Shown one piece after another: positions 1 through 6,299 of a DNA stretch of 19,558 bases. The DNA comes from CAYZJV01 sp964473245 (GTDB lineage Bacteria; Spirochaetota; Spirochaetia; Sphaerochaetales; Sphaerochaetaceae), in contig CAYYOL010000039.1 in NCBI GenBank assembly GCA_964473245.1, positions 1 to 19,558 on the forward strand, in the 5' to 3' direction. Position 1 is the stretch's first letter; every line of letters starts with the position of its first letter. The position numbers were made by a program, and so were the translations under genes. The notes under the pieces are model-generated. The model had not been told where the DNA came from. It was given only the letters and a program-made list of their open reading frames with translations, and did not search any database.

Positions 1-176
1 AGGGTCGCCATGTGGACAGCTTTTGATTGACCTAGGGCGCAAACCACTGTATAGTCTAGACATCTGGACGTTCTAAGTTCCGGGTCATTGTTCTGTAGGC
101 CGTGTGTTTCCAATCGGGGGAGAGGTAACATACGGTCTTTCTTTGTGCTTTGGACATGAGCTGTTCACCGTGAACA
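1..176. other. no gene recognised; hairpin next to pirin stop
   Basis: I see no convincing gene here. One plus-strand frame is open from base 2 to a TAA at 74-76 and could be the tail of a gene entering from the left, but 24 codons are not enough to support it. Immediately beyond the pirin stop codon lies a 15-base inverted repeat, TGTTCACCGTGAACA (162-176). It could cap the 3' end of the pirin transcript, but no run of T follows it, so I do not call it a terminator. Confidence 0.4.
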
Positions 177-1019
177 CTACTGGTGCTTGATAAAAGTCCC
201 CTCATCGAGCTCAGCGAATGCCTGTCTCAGTTCTGCACGTGTGTTCATGACGATGGGACCGCCCCAAGCTATCGGTTCACGCAACGGTCGTCCCGAAACG
301 AGCAGGAATCGGATACCTGTATCTCCGGCTTGTACCGCTATCGATTCTCCATCTTTCAGTAACACAGCTCTATGAGATTCGATCGTGGTCCCGGTTTCAT
401 CGAATATTCCGGAGCCTGATACGATATAACAGAACAGTGTAGCCTCCGGATCGATCATCATATGCCAAGAGGAGCCGGCTTTGATCGTTACATCGAGATA
501 GAGTGTCTTCACGTAATCTCCCTGGACAGGACCGACCTTCTCTCGATAACGGCCAGACACGATTCTCACCGTGGAGTCGTTATCCGAGACCACGGGAACC
601 ATCTCCGCAGTGATATCCCGATAGGCAGGTTCGGTCATCTTGTCTTTGGAGGGGAGGTTTATCCATAGCTGCGCGCCGAGTATCCGATCGACCGCCTGAG
701 GCATCTCCTGGTGGATGATGCCACTTCCCGCGGTCATCCACTGACAACAACCATCGAGGATGCTCCCACTGTTTCCCAACGAGTCGCCATGCTCTATGTC
801 TCCATGGATAAGATAGGTCACCGTCTCGATCCCTCGGTGAGGATGCCAGGGGAACCCCTTCACATAGTCTTTCGGATCGTTGGAGTCGAAGGCATCGAGC
901 ATGAGAAATGGATCGAAATCCTCGACATCTGCATGGCCGATCACCCGCACCAATTTCACGCCTGCTCCGTCGTACTGAACAGCGCCTCCAACTACTTTGT
1001 CTACCCTTCTCGCAGTCAT
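177..1019 (-). CDS. pirin family protein
   Basis: This is a bicupin protein of the pirin family, about 280 residues, the usual family length. The N-terminal cupin carries the family signature: HPHRGIETVTYL, then IEHGDS, then the GSGIIHQEMP stretch. These supply the three histidines and one glutamate that bind the mononuclear metal, usually iron. Bacterial pirins include quercetin 2,3-dioxygenases and redox-responsive cofactors; the substrate cannot be told here. I chose the ATG at 1019 because a perfect GGAGG lies five bases upstream. The GTG six bases earlier overlaps that ribosome site and is unlikely to be the start. The gene diverges from superoxide reductase, which suggests a role in oxygen or redox stress. 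Its promoter is overlapped by a 14-base palindrome. Confidence 0.93.
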   Translation of the reverse strand: MTARRVDKVVGGAVQYDGAGVKLVRVIGHADVEDFDPFLMLDAFDSNDPKDYVKGFPWHPHRGIETVTYLIHGDIEHGDSLGNSGSILDGCCQWMTAGSGIIHQEMPQAVDRILGAQLWINLPSKDKMTEPAYRDITAEMVPVVSDNDSTVRIVSGRYREKVGPVQGDYVKTLYLDVTIKAGSSWHMMIDPEATLFCYIVSGSGIFDETGTTIESHRAVLLKDGESIAVQAGDTGIRFLLVSGRPLREPIAWGGPIVMNTRAELRQAFAELDEGTFIKHQ

Positions 1020-1038
1020 ATGCACCTCCGATCAACCC

Positions 1039-1058
1039 AGTATATCACGAGTTCGTGA
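1039..1058 (-). promoter_or_regulatory. pirin promoter with overlapping operator palindrome
   Basis: On the minus strand an extended -10, TGATATACT (1047-1039), lies 20 bases before the pirin ATG. Directly upstream and overlapping it is the perfect inverted repeat TCACGA-GT-TCGTGA (1045-1058). A protein bound there would cover the extended -10 and spacer, so repression is the natural reading. No good -35 is visible, as is common for extended -10 promoters. The palindrome is seen directly; its function is inferred. Confidence 0.5.
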
Positions 1059-1119
1059 AATAGGTACCGAAACTAACCTATTGTGGGAAACTCCCATGAG
1101 TATGCTAATTCTCTTTCAA

Positions 1120-1151
1120 TTTGGCCGAATATTCGGTACAGTATAACTGTA
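1120..1151 (+). promoter_or_regulatory. superoxide reductase promoter with two abutting palindromes
   Basis: A likely -10 is TATAAC (1142-1147), with a weak -35, TTTGGC (1120-1125), 16 bases upstream. The spacer is filled by the perfect 12-base palindrome CCGAATATTCGG (1125-1136). The -10 itself sits in a second palindrome, TACAGT-ATA-ACTGTA (1137-1151), which starts at the very next base. Two operators covering the core promoter suggest tight control, perhaps by two regulators. Neither matches the PerR or Fur consensus well. Confidence 0.5.
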
Positions 1152-1188
1152 ATGAATCCAAAAGAGACAAGTACAGGAGGTCCTTTGT

Positions 1189-1563
1189 ATGGAAGTGAAA
1201 TTTTATCGTTGTAACGAGTGTGGAAACATCGTGGAGCTTATCCACAATGGTGGAGGAGAGTTGGTCTGCTGTGGACAACCCATGGTGGAGCTCAATGCTA
1301 ACACCACAGACGCAGCTACGGAGAAACACGTGCCCGTAGTTGAGAAAGATGGTGACTCGATGGTCGTCAAGGTCGGTTCGGTTGCCCACCCCATGACTGA
1401 AGAGCACTACATCCAGTGGATTGCCGCAGTCACCGAGAACGGTGTGTTCAGAAAAGCACTGAAGCCTGGTGAGAAGCCAGAGGTCTCATTCTGCTGCCTT
1501 GGCAAGGTTCTCTCGTTCTACGAATACTGCAATCTCCACGGCCTGTGGAAAGTTGATCTGTAG
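1189..1563 (+). CDS. dfx: desulfoferrodoxin (two-iron superoxide reductase)
   Basis: This cytoplasmic enzyme reduces superoxide to hydrogen peroxide without making oxygen, and is typical of anaerobes. The N-terminal desulforedoxin-like domain (residues 1-36) has the FeS4 cysteines C8, C11, C27 and C28, as in class I enzymes. The catalytic domain carries the E45-K46-H47 motif, H67, H73, C114 and H117 (in CNLHGLWK), which are the four histidines and one cysteine of the active iron plus the catalytic lysine. The length of 124 residues is normal. AGGAGG lies eight bases before the ATG. An extra vicinal cysteine pair, C102-C103, sits on a strand near the active-site cysteine and is not part of the usual ligand set. 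The peroxide product could be removed by the rubrerythrin encoded further on. Confidence 0.97.
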   Translation: MEVKFYRCNECGNIVELIHNGGGELVCCGQPMVELNANTTDAATEKHVPVVEKDGDSMVVKVGSVAHPMTEEHYIQWIAAVTENGVFRKALKPGEKPEVSFCCLGKVLSFYEYCNLHGLWKVDL

Positions 1564-1580
1564 ACCAAACAAGTATGGTA

Positions 1581-1608
1581 AGAGGCTGTTGCCAGCAACA
1601 GCCTCTTT
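1581..1608. terminator. shared bidirectional terminator, dfx / ferritin
   Basis: A near-perfect hairpin, AGAGGCTGTTGC - CA - GCAACAGCCTCT (1581-1606), lies between the convergent superoxide reductase and ferritin genes. It is followed by short T runs on both strands, so it can end transcription from either side. Confidence 0.85.
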
Positions 1609-1618
1609 ACATGTTCAC

Positions 1619-2131
1619 CTAGTCGAGAACCAGTGACGGAGCACTGTATGAACGGGCCTTGAAGCTCTGGTTGAGCATGTACAGCCCCTTTCCATCTCCG
1701 GCTAACTCGAACTTTCTAATGTTGTCCTCTGCATTCTTCTCCTCTTCACCCTGCTCCATGACAAACCAATCCAGGAACTGTTGCGTCCGGTAATCCTTCA
1801 CCGCTACAGCCTCATCGTAGATTGCGTTGATCGAATCGGTGACATACCGTTCATGATCCAGAGCAGCTTCGAGAGGCTCCTTGTAACCTTTGTAGGTACG
1901 GGTAGGATCGGCAATCGCCTTTGACTTGACTGTATGGCCATTGTTCAACAGGTACTGTCTGAACAGCATTGCATGGTCACGCTCTTCCTGGGCCTGAATA
2001 ATGAACCAGTTCTCGAATCCATCGAGACCCTCGTCTGCGTAGTAATTCGCAATATCAAGGTAGAGATACGCGGAGAACAACTCCTTGTTCACCTGCTCAT
2101 TCAACAACTCTGCAACACGCTCTTTCAACAT
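1619..2131 (-). CDS. ftn: non-heme bacterial ferritin
   Basis: This is an iron-storage ferritin of the FtnA type, 170 residues, expected to form a 24-subunit shell in the cytoplasm. It oxidises ferrous iron at a di-iron centre and stores the mineral. All ferroxidase residues sit at the numbers used for E. coli FtnA: E17, Y24, E50, H53, E94 and Q127. The third-site acids E49, E126, E129 and E130 are also present. No heme-binding methionine like that of bacterioferritin is evident. The ATG at 2131 is preceded by GGAG about eight bases upstream. It converges on superoxide reductase over a shared terminator and diverges from the marR-type gene, so its neighbours point to oxygen and iron stress. 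A palindrome, TTTGTAT-TTG-ATACAAA, lies just upstream. Confidence 0.96.
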   Translation of the reverse strand: MLKERVAELLNEQVNKELFSAYLYLDIANYYADEGLDGFENWFIIQAQEERDHAMLFRQYLLNNGHTVKSKAIADPTRTYKGYKEPLEAALDHERYVTDSINAIYDEAVAVKDYRTQQFLDWFVMEQGEEEKNAEDNIRKFELAGDGKGLYMLNQSFKARSYSAPSLVLD

Positions 2132-2165
2132 AGTTTACACTCCATCGATGTCTATAACATCATTT

Positions 2166-2182
2166 TTTGTATTTGATACAAA
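2166..2182 (-). promoter_or_regulatory. operator-like palindrome upstream of ferritin
   Basis: A perfect inverted repeat, TTTGTAT-TTG-ATACAAA, sits 35 to 51 bases before the ferritin ATG. On the minus strand it contains a possible -35, TTGTAT, with TTATAG about 18 bases further on as a -10. It differs in sequence from the repeats at the neighbouring marR promoter, so a different regulator is likely. Its function is inferred. Confidence 0.4.
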
Positions 2183-2271
2183 TATAAGGAGTTTTCCTCC
2201 GAACGGCAAAGGATTTCTTCCAATACAGTGCATGGAGAAGCAAAGTCAATCGAGAAAATTTCATCGATAGC

Positions 2272-2329
2272 TTGACTGAAATCGACTCCTCCTCTATTAT
2301 TGCCATCAGCAATTATTGCGTATAGCAAA
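2272..2329 (+). promoter_or_regulatory. marR promoter with tandem operator repeats
   Basis: A strong sigma-70 type promoter is visible: -35 TTGACT (2272-2277), a 17-base spacer, and -10 TATTAT (2295-2300), placing the start near 2307. Two copies of an inverted repeat follow 16 bases apart: ATTGC-N5-GCAAT (2299-2313) and ATTGC-N5-GCAAA (2315-2329). They cover the -10, the start site and the early leader. This is the classic arrangement for autorepression by a MarR dimer; the regulator encoded next is the obvious candidate. The repeats and promoter are seen; the binding partner is inferred. Confidence 0.75.
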
Positions 2330-2344
2330 TATAGGAGTCCACAC

Positions 2345-2722
2345 ATGCACAGCCTTTGCGAGATCCGCCAGATTATGGTCGATCTGAGAACCTTCGAGGA
2401 GAGACTGCGGGAACAGACCTCCCTCTCACTGAACGAAGCTCTCTGCCTTTGCCAAGTCGGAAATGGTATGCTGGAACCAGGGGCGCTCGCTCGTGATCTT
2501 GAGCTCTCACCGAGCCGTCTGAGCAGAATCTTCGACTCACTTGAACGACAGCGACTCATACAACGAACACTCTCCACAACTGATCGTCGGGGAGTGAAGA
2601 TCCACCTCACCAAACAGGGAGAGGCCATGGTCGAGCAGCTGCACTCCATACAGATCGAACTGCCGGACCATTTGAAGACTACACTAGATATCCTGCAAGC
2701 AGCAGAGCAGGAAGGAGAATGA
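2345..2722 (+). CDS. MarR family transcriptional regulator
   Basis: This is a small winged-helix repressor of 125 residues. The recognition helix region reads LSPSRLSRIFDSLERQRLI (about residues 57-75), followed by the wing with the family's DRRG motif and KIHLTKQG (about residues 80-93). Helices at both ends would form the dimer interface. Three cysteines, C5, C34 and C36, lie in the N-terminal dimer and effector region, which fits a thiol or sulfane-sulfur sensor. I chose the ATG at 2345, with GGAG about seven bases upstream, over an earlier frame opening at 2300 that would begin inside the promoter. Its stop lies one base before the fused CoA-disulfide reductase gene, so the two are surely co-transcribed. 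Tandem repeats at the promoter suggest autoregulation. Confidence 0.88.
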   Translation: MHSLCEIRQIMVDLRTFEERLREQTSLSLNEALCLCQVGNGMLEPGALARDLELSPSRLSRIFDSLERQRLIQRTLSTTDRRGVKIHLTKQGEAMVEQLHSIQIELPDHLKTTLDILQAAEQEGE

Positions 2723-2723
2723 T

Positions 2724-5207
2724 ATGAAAACATATGTGATTGTAGGCGGTGTCGCCGGAGGAGCAGGCACCGCAGCGAGGTTGCGCCGTCTCGACGAAGA
2801 GGCAAGAATCATCCTATTCGAACGTGGAGAGCATATAAGCTACGCGAACTGTGGTCTCCCCTACTATGCAGGGAACAAAATCACAGAGCGTTCCCGACTT
2901 TTCGTCGTGACGGCAGAACGGTTCACCGAAGTATTCAATGTCGAGGTGAAAACCAGACACGAAGTACAGTCGATACACAAAGAGGAGCAGTATGTGTCTG
3001 TGGTGGACCTGCAGACCAACGAGACATTCACACAGTACTATGACACCCTCGTGCTCAGCCCAGGAGCAGCTCCGGTTCGCCCTCGAATTCCCGGAATCGA
3101 CGATCCTGCAATCTTCTCCCTCCGATCCGTGAGCGATATCGATGCAATCGTCCAGAAACTTGAGGAGTCGAGAGTTACCAGAGCCGTTGTCGTAGGTGGC
3201 GGCTTTATCGGACTCGAGATGGCTGAGAACCTCAAAGAGCGACAGATGCGGGTTACGCTGGTCGAGGCGCTCGATCAAGTCATGAATGTAATCGACTACG
3301 ACATGGCGGCTATCGTACAGCAGCATATGCGGGATAAAGGTATCGAGCTCTTTTTGAAAGATGGTGTTAAGAGCTTCGAACGGGAGAAGGGGGAACTGAA
3401 AGTCACATTGGCATCTGGTACCGTCATCGAGACGGATATGGTGATCCTCTCCATCGGAGTTCGGCCAGACACAAAGATCGCACACGATGCAGGACTTGCT
3501 TTGGGAAGAAATGGAGCAATCTCAGTCGATGCTCAATTCACCACGAGCGATCCACATATCAAGGCTGTGGGAGATGCGATTGAATACCCGAGTCCATTCA
3601 CGAAAGAGCCGGTCACCGTTCCTCTTGCTGGTCCTGCAAACAAGCAGGCACGTCTAGTCGCAGAGTCGATAGTCCAGGGGACCTGTCGACCGTACAGTGG
3701 AACGATAGCTACCAGCATTGCCAAGATATTCGACCTTACCGCAGCCTCGACCGGCATGACCGGTAAGCAACTAGCCATGCATGAGATCCCCTATGCGGAG
3801 GTGCTGACCCATGCGGGCAGTCACGCCGGATACTACCCAAACTCGCTGCAACTCGCAGTCAAGATTCTCTTCGATCCAACCAGTGGAAGGATCTACGGAG
3901 GACAGGCTGTAGGCTATGCAGGGGTGGACAAACGTATCGATGTACTTGCTGCCTACGTGAAGAAAGAGGGAACCATACGCGACCTTGCAGACTTCGAGCA
4001 GGCCTATGCTCCCCCGTATTCCAGTGCCAAGGACCCGCTGAACATGGTGGGGTTCATCGCAGAGAATGTCGTGGATGGATACAGTCGTGTGACGACCTGG
4101 GACCAGCTACCTGCCCTTCGCGAGCAGAAAGCTCTCTTTCTCGATGTAAGAACACCAGAAGAGTTCGACCTGGGTTCATTGCCGCATGCGGTGAACATTC
4201 CACACACTGAGATCAGATCTCGACTCGCCGAAATTCCAAACGACCGTCCGATCGTGGTCTTCTGTGCCATGGGAGTCCGCGGATATCTTGCAGAACGGAT
4301 ACTTGCACAGCATGGGTACACCGATATTCGCAACCTCATGGGGGGATACAAAACATGGCAGGCGGTCACCAACGAACTCGATGCAGTCGAACACCCGAAA
4401 AACGCCCATATCGCGCTGTTCACTCCGAGTCCGGGCGAGGAAGATGGTAGTCCAAGAGCGCCCCAGAGCGATTCGATCAAACTGGTCGATGCCTGTGGTC
4501 TTCAGTGTCCGGGCCCAATTCTCACCATGAAGAAGACCATGGACTCGATGAGTCAGGGAGACTTCCTCAGAGTGTTGGCAACCGATCCCGGCTTCAATCG
4601 CGACGTGCAGTCATGGAGCAAGTTGACCGGTAACCGCCTGGTCTCGCTGGAAACCAAGGATGGCACGATCGAAGCGGTACTGGAGAAGGGACCCGGCTCG
4701 GCGGTCGGAAAAGTGAGTTCATCGGCTCCAGCTGCTCAGAATGGAGCTTCGATCATCGTCTTCTCAAACGACATGGATCGGGTGCTTGCAGCGTTCGTTC
4801 TCGCCAATGGTGCAGCTGCGACGGGAAGAAACGTAACGATGTTCTTCACATTCTGGGGACTCACCGTTCTCCGAACAAAACGGACCGGGAGGGTGAAAAA
4901 AGACTTCATGGGCAGAATGTTCAACATGATGCTTCCCAAGGGTATGGACGATCTTGCCCTATCCCAGATCAACTTCGGTGGGATAGGTCCGAAACTCATG
5001 AAGAAACGGATGAAGCAGAAGCATGTGGATCAGCTCCGTTCCATGTACACGCAGGCTCGCATGGCCGGCGTTCGGATGGTTGCCTGTCAAATGTCCATGG
5101 ACATCATGGGAATACCAGAAGCGGAATTGCTCGACGGGGTGGAAATCGGAGGCGTGGCAACCTACATGGAGGCTGCAAGCGAGAGTGGAGTTAATCTGTT
5201 CATCTGA
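2724..5207 (+). CDS. cdr: CoA-disulfide reductase / rhodanese / TusA / DsrE2 fusion
   Basis: This 827-residue protein joins four sulfur-handling modules. Residues 1 to about 330 are a pyridine nucleotide-disulfide reductase of the CoADR/Npsr type, with an N-terminal FAD motif (GGVAGG), the single redox cysteine C43 in SYANCGLP, and an NAD(P) motif (VVGGGFIGLE). Residues about 335-445 are the dimerisation domain, with tyrosines Y428 and Y432 in YAPPYSS. Residues about 455-550 are a rhodanese domain with catalytic C514 in the loop CAMGVRG. Residues about 585-655 are TusA-like, with C591 and C595 in CGLQCPGP. Residues about 670-827 are DsrE2-like, with FFTFWGL and C788 in ACQMSMDIMGI. The chain of cysteines suggests reduction of CoA-persulfide or polysulfide coupled to sulfur relay. 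No membrane segment is evident, so it should be cytoplasmic. AGGAG precedes the ATG; the gene is coupled to the MarR regulator. Confidence 0.95.
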   Translation: MKTYVIVGGVAGGAGTAARLRRLDEEARIILFERGEHISYANCGLPYYAGNKITERSRLFVVTAERFTEVFNVEVKTRHEVQSIHKEEQYVSVVDLQTNETFTQYYDTLVLSPGAAPVRPRIPGIDDPAIFSLRSVSDIDAIVQKLEESRVTRAVVVGGGFIGLEMAENLKERQMRVTLVEALDQVMNVIDYDMAAIVQQHMRDKGIELFLKDGVKSFEREKGELKVTLASGTVIETDMVILSIGVRPDTKIAHDAGLALGRNGAISVDAQFTTSDPHIKAVGDAIEYPSPFTKEPVTVPLAGPANKQARLVAESIVQGTCRPYSGTIATSIAKIFDLTAASTGMTGKQLAMHEIPYAEVLTHAGSHAGYYPNSLQLAVKILFDPTSGRIYGGQAVGYAGVDKRIDVLAAYVKKEGTIRDLADFEQAYAPPYSSAKDPLNMVGFIAENVVDGYSRVTTWDQLPALREQKALFLDVRTPEEFDLGSLPHAVNIPHTEIRSRLAEIPNDRPIVVFCAMGVRGYLAERILAQHGYTDIRNLMGGYKTWQAVTNELDAVEHPKNAHIALFTPSPGEEDGSPRAPQSDSIKLVDACGLQCPGPILTMKKTMDSMSQGDFLRVLATDPGFNRDVQSWSKLTGNRLVSLETKDGTIEAVLEKGPGSAVGKVSSSAPAAQNGASIIVFSNDMDRVLAAFVLANGAAATGRNVTMFFTFWGLTVLRTKRTGRVKKDFMGRMFNMMLPKGMDDLALSQINFGGIGPKLMKKRMKQKHVDQLRSMYTQARMAGVRMVACQMSMDIMGIPEAELLDGVEIGGVATYMEAASESGVNLFI

Positions 5208-5216
5208 TTTTCGCTA

Positions 5217-5225
5217 TGGTATACT
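5217..5225 (+). promoter_or_regulatory. extended -10 promoter before aldo/keto reductase
   Basis: TGGTATACT matches an extended -10 (TGnTATAAT), starting nine bases after the CoA-disulfide reductase stop. The -35 region (TGTTCA at 17 bases) is poor. Transcription would start near 5232, giving a leader of about 100 bases before the aldo/keto reductase. The hairpin at 5280-5312 lies within that leader. Confidence 0.4.
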
Positions 5226-5279
5226 GGATTGCAAGGGATATCAGCAGACGTGCCGATACTCGGACAAAACCCAAAGTAG

Positions 5280-5312
5280 GGGAGATTCCTTAGTGGGGTC
5301 TCCCTTCTTTCT
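5280..5312 (+). terminator. terminator or attenuator between cdr and aldo/keto reductase
   Basis: The stem GGGAGA (5280-5285) pairs with TCTCCC (5299-5304), with an inner CC/GG pairing, and is followed by a pyrimidine tail TTCTTTCT. It most simply ends the marR-cdr transcript. Because a promoter-like extended -10 lies upstream of it, it could also act as an attenuator for the downstream genes. Confidence 0.6.
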
Positions 5313-5329
5313 ATAAGAAGAGGTAGATC

Positions 5330-6292
5330 ATGCTATACAGAACGTACGGTAACACAGGAAAACAGGTCTCGGTAATAGGCATGGGCGGCATGCGATTTCG
5401 AAAAGAGGACTATGCCGATGGAGACTACTCACGAGCAGTCGCTATAGTCCATCGTGCCTATGAACTCGGTGTGAACTACTTCGATACAGCTCCCGATTAT
5501 TGCGACAGTACCAGTGAGAAGATCTATGGGGAGGCCTTTCGTACCATGGCTCGAGACTCATTCTTCGTCTCTACGAAATGTGGGCTCTGGAATGCAAAGA
5601 CGAGCTCAGAGGCAAGAGCCATGATCGAGCAATCGCTTGAGCGGATGGGTATCGATACCATCGACTTCTACAATATGTGGTCGATCAAGACACTCGCCGA
5701 GTACCGGGAGTTCATGAAACCTGGAGGCGTCTACGAAGGTGCATTGCAAGCCAAGAGCGAGGGACTGATTGAGCATATCTGTTTCACGACCCACCTGAGC
5801 GGTGAGGATATCGCGCTCATAGCTCACGATGGTGTGTTCGAAGGGGTCACCCTTGGGTACAATGCAATAAACTTCGCCTACCGCCAGAAGGGTATCGACG
5901 CCTGTCATGAGGCTGGGCTCGGAATTGTGACCATGAATCCCTTGGGAGGGGGCATTATTCCGGCAAATCCCGACTATTTCTCCTTTCTCAAGCAAGGTGA
6001 CGATTCACTTGCTGTCTCGGCATTGAAATTCATCCTCTCCCAGAATAAAGCCACACTGGCAATTCCTGGATTCAGTTCGATCGAGGAGGTGGAAGAGAAC
6101 GTTCTNNNNNNNNNNNNNNNNNNNNNNNNNNNNNNNNNNNNNNNNNNNNNNNNNNNNNNNNNNNNNNNNNNNNNNNNNNNNNNNNNNNNNNNNNNNNNNN
6201 NNNNNGGACAATGTGAAGCTCTATGCACACAGAAGCTACCGATCATAGAGCGGTTGGACCATATCGCTCGCATGCAGACCACGGAGGCATAG
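5330..6292 (+). CDS. aldo/keto reductase with iron-sulfur tail (interrupted by gap)
   Basis: This is a TIM-barrel NAD(P)H oxidoreductase of the aldo/keto reductase superfamily. Catalytic D52, Y57 (in YFDTAPDY) and K83 (in STKCGLW) are present. The position where the family usually has a histidine (as in FYLLHAL) reads FYNMWSI, so the fourth catalytic residue seems missing or replaced. The barrel continues through MNPLGGG and the GFSSIEEVEEN segment to the N run. After it, GQCEALCTQKLPI matches the end of the ferredoxin-like tail found in iron-sulfur members of the family, with threonine where proline is usual. The length of the missing stretch is unknown, so continuity of frame through the Ns is coincidental though probably right. 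RBS AGAGG precedes the ATG. The kinase gene begins seven bases after its stop. Confidence 0.85.
   Translation: MLYRTYGNTGKQVSVIGMGGMRFRKEDYADGDYSRAVAIVHRAYELGVNYFDTAPDYCDSTSEKIYGEAFRTMARDSFFVSTKCGLWNAKTSSEARAMIEQSLERMGIDTIDFYNMWSIKTLAEYREFMKPGGVYEGALQAKSEGLIEHICFTTHLSGEDIALIAHDGVFEGVTLGYNAINFAYRQKGIDACHEAGLGIVTMNPLGGGIIPANPDYFSFLKQGDDSLAVSALKFILSQNKATLAIPGFSSIEEVEENVXXXXXXXXXXXXXXXXXXXXXXXXXXXXXXXXXXGQCEALCTQKLPIIERLDHIARMQTTEA
6106..6205. other. 100-N assembly gap inside aldo/keto reductase
   Basis: Exactly 100 Ns, the usual placeholder for a scaffold gap of unknown size. The flanks share no overlap, unlike the second gap. The missing bases should encode the end of the barrel and the first part of the iron-sulfur tail. 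Confidence 0.97.
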
Positions 6293-6299
6293 ACATACG

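Noticed and set aside
2..76. Possible 3' end of a plus-strand gene at the left edge
   Set aside because: Only 24 codons with no recognisable protein signature; a chance open frame is as likely.
580..1035. Long alternative-frame openings over pirin, the fusion enzyme, the antiporter and others
   Set aside because: They lie inside genes with clear family motifs, lack ribosome sites and show no protein signature of their own.
1125..1151. PerR or Fur box upstream of superoxide reductase
   Set aside because: The palindromes do not match the PerR or Fur consensus arms; only their location suggests stress control.
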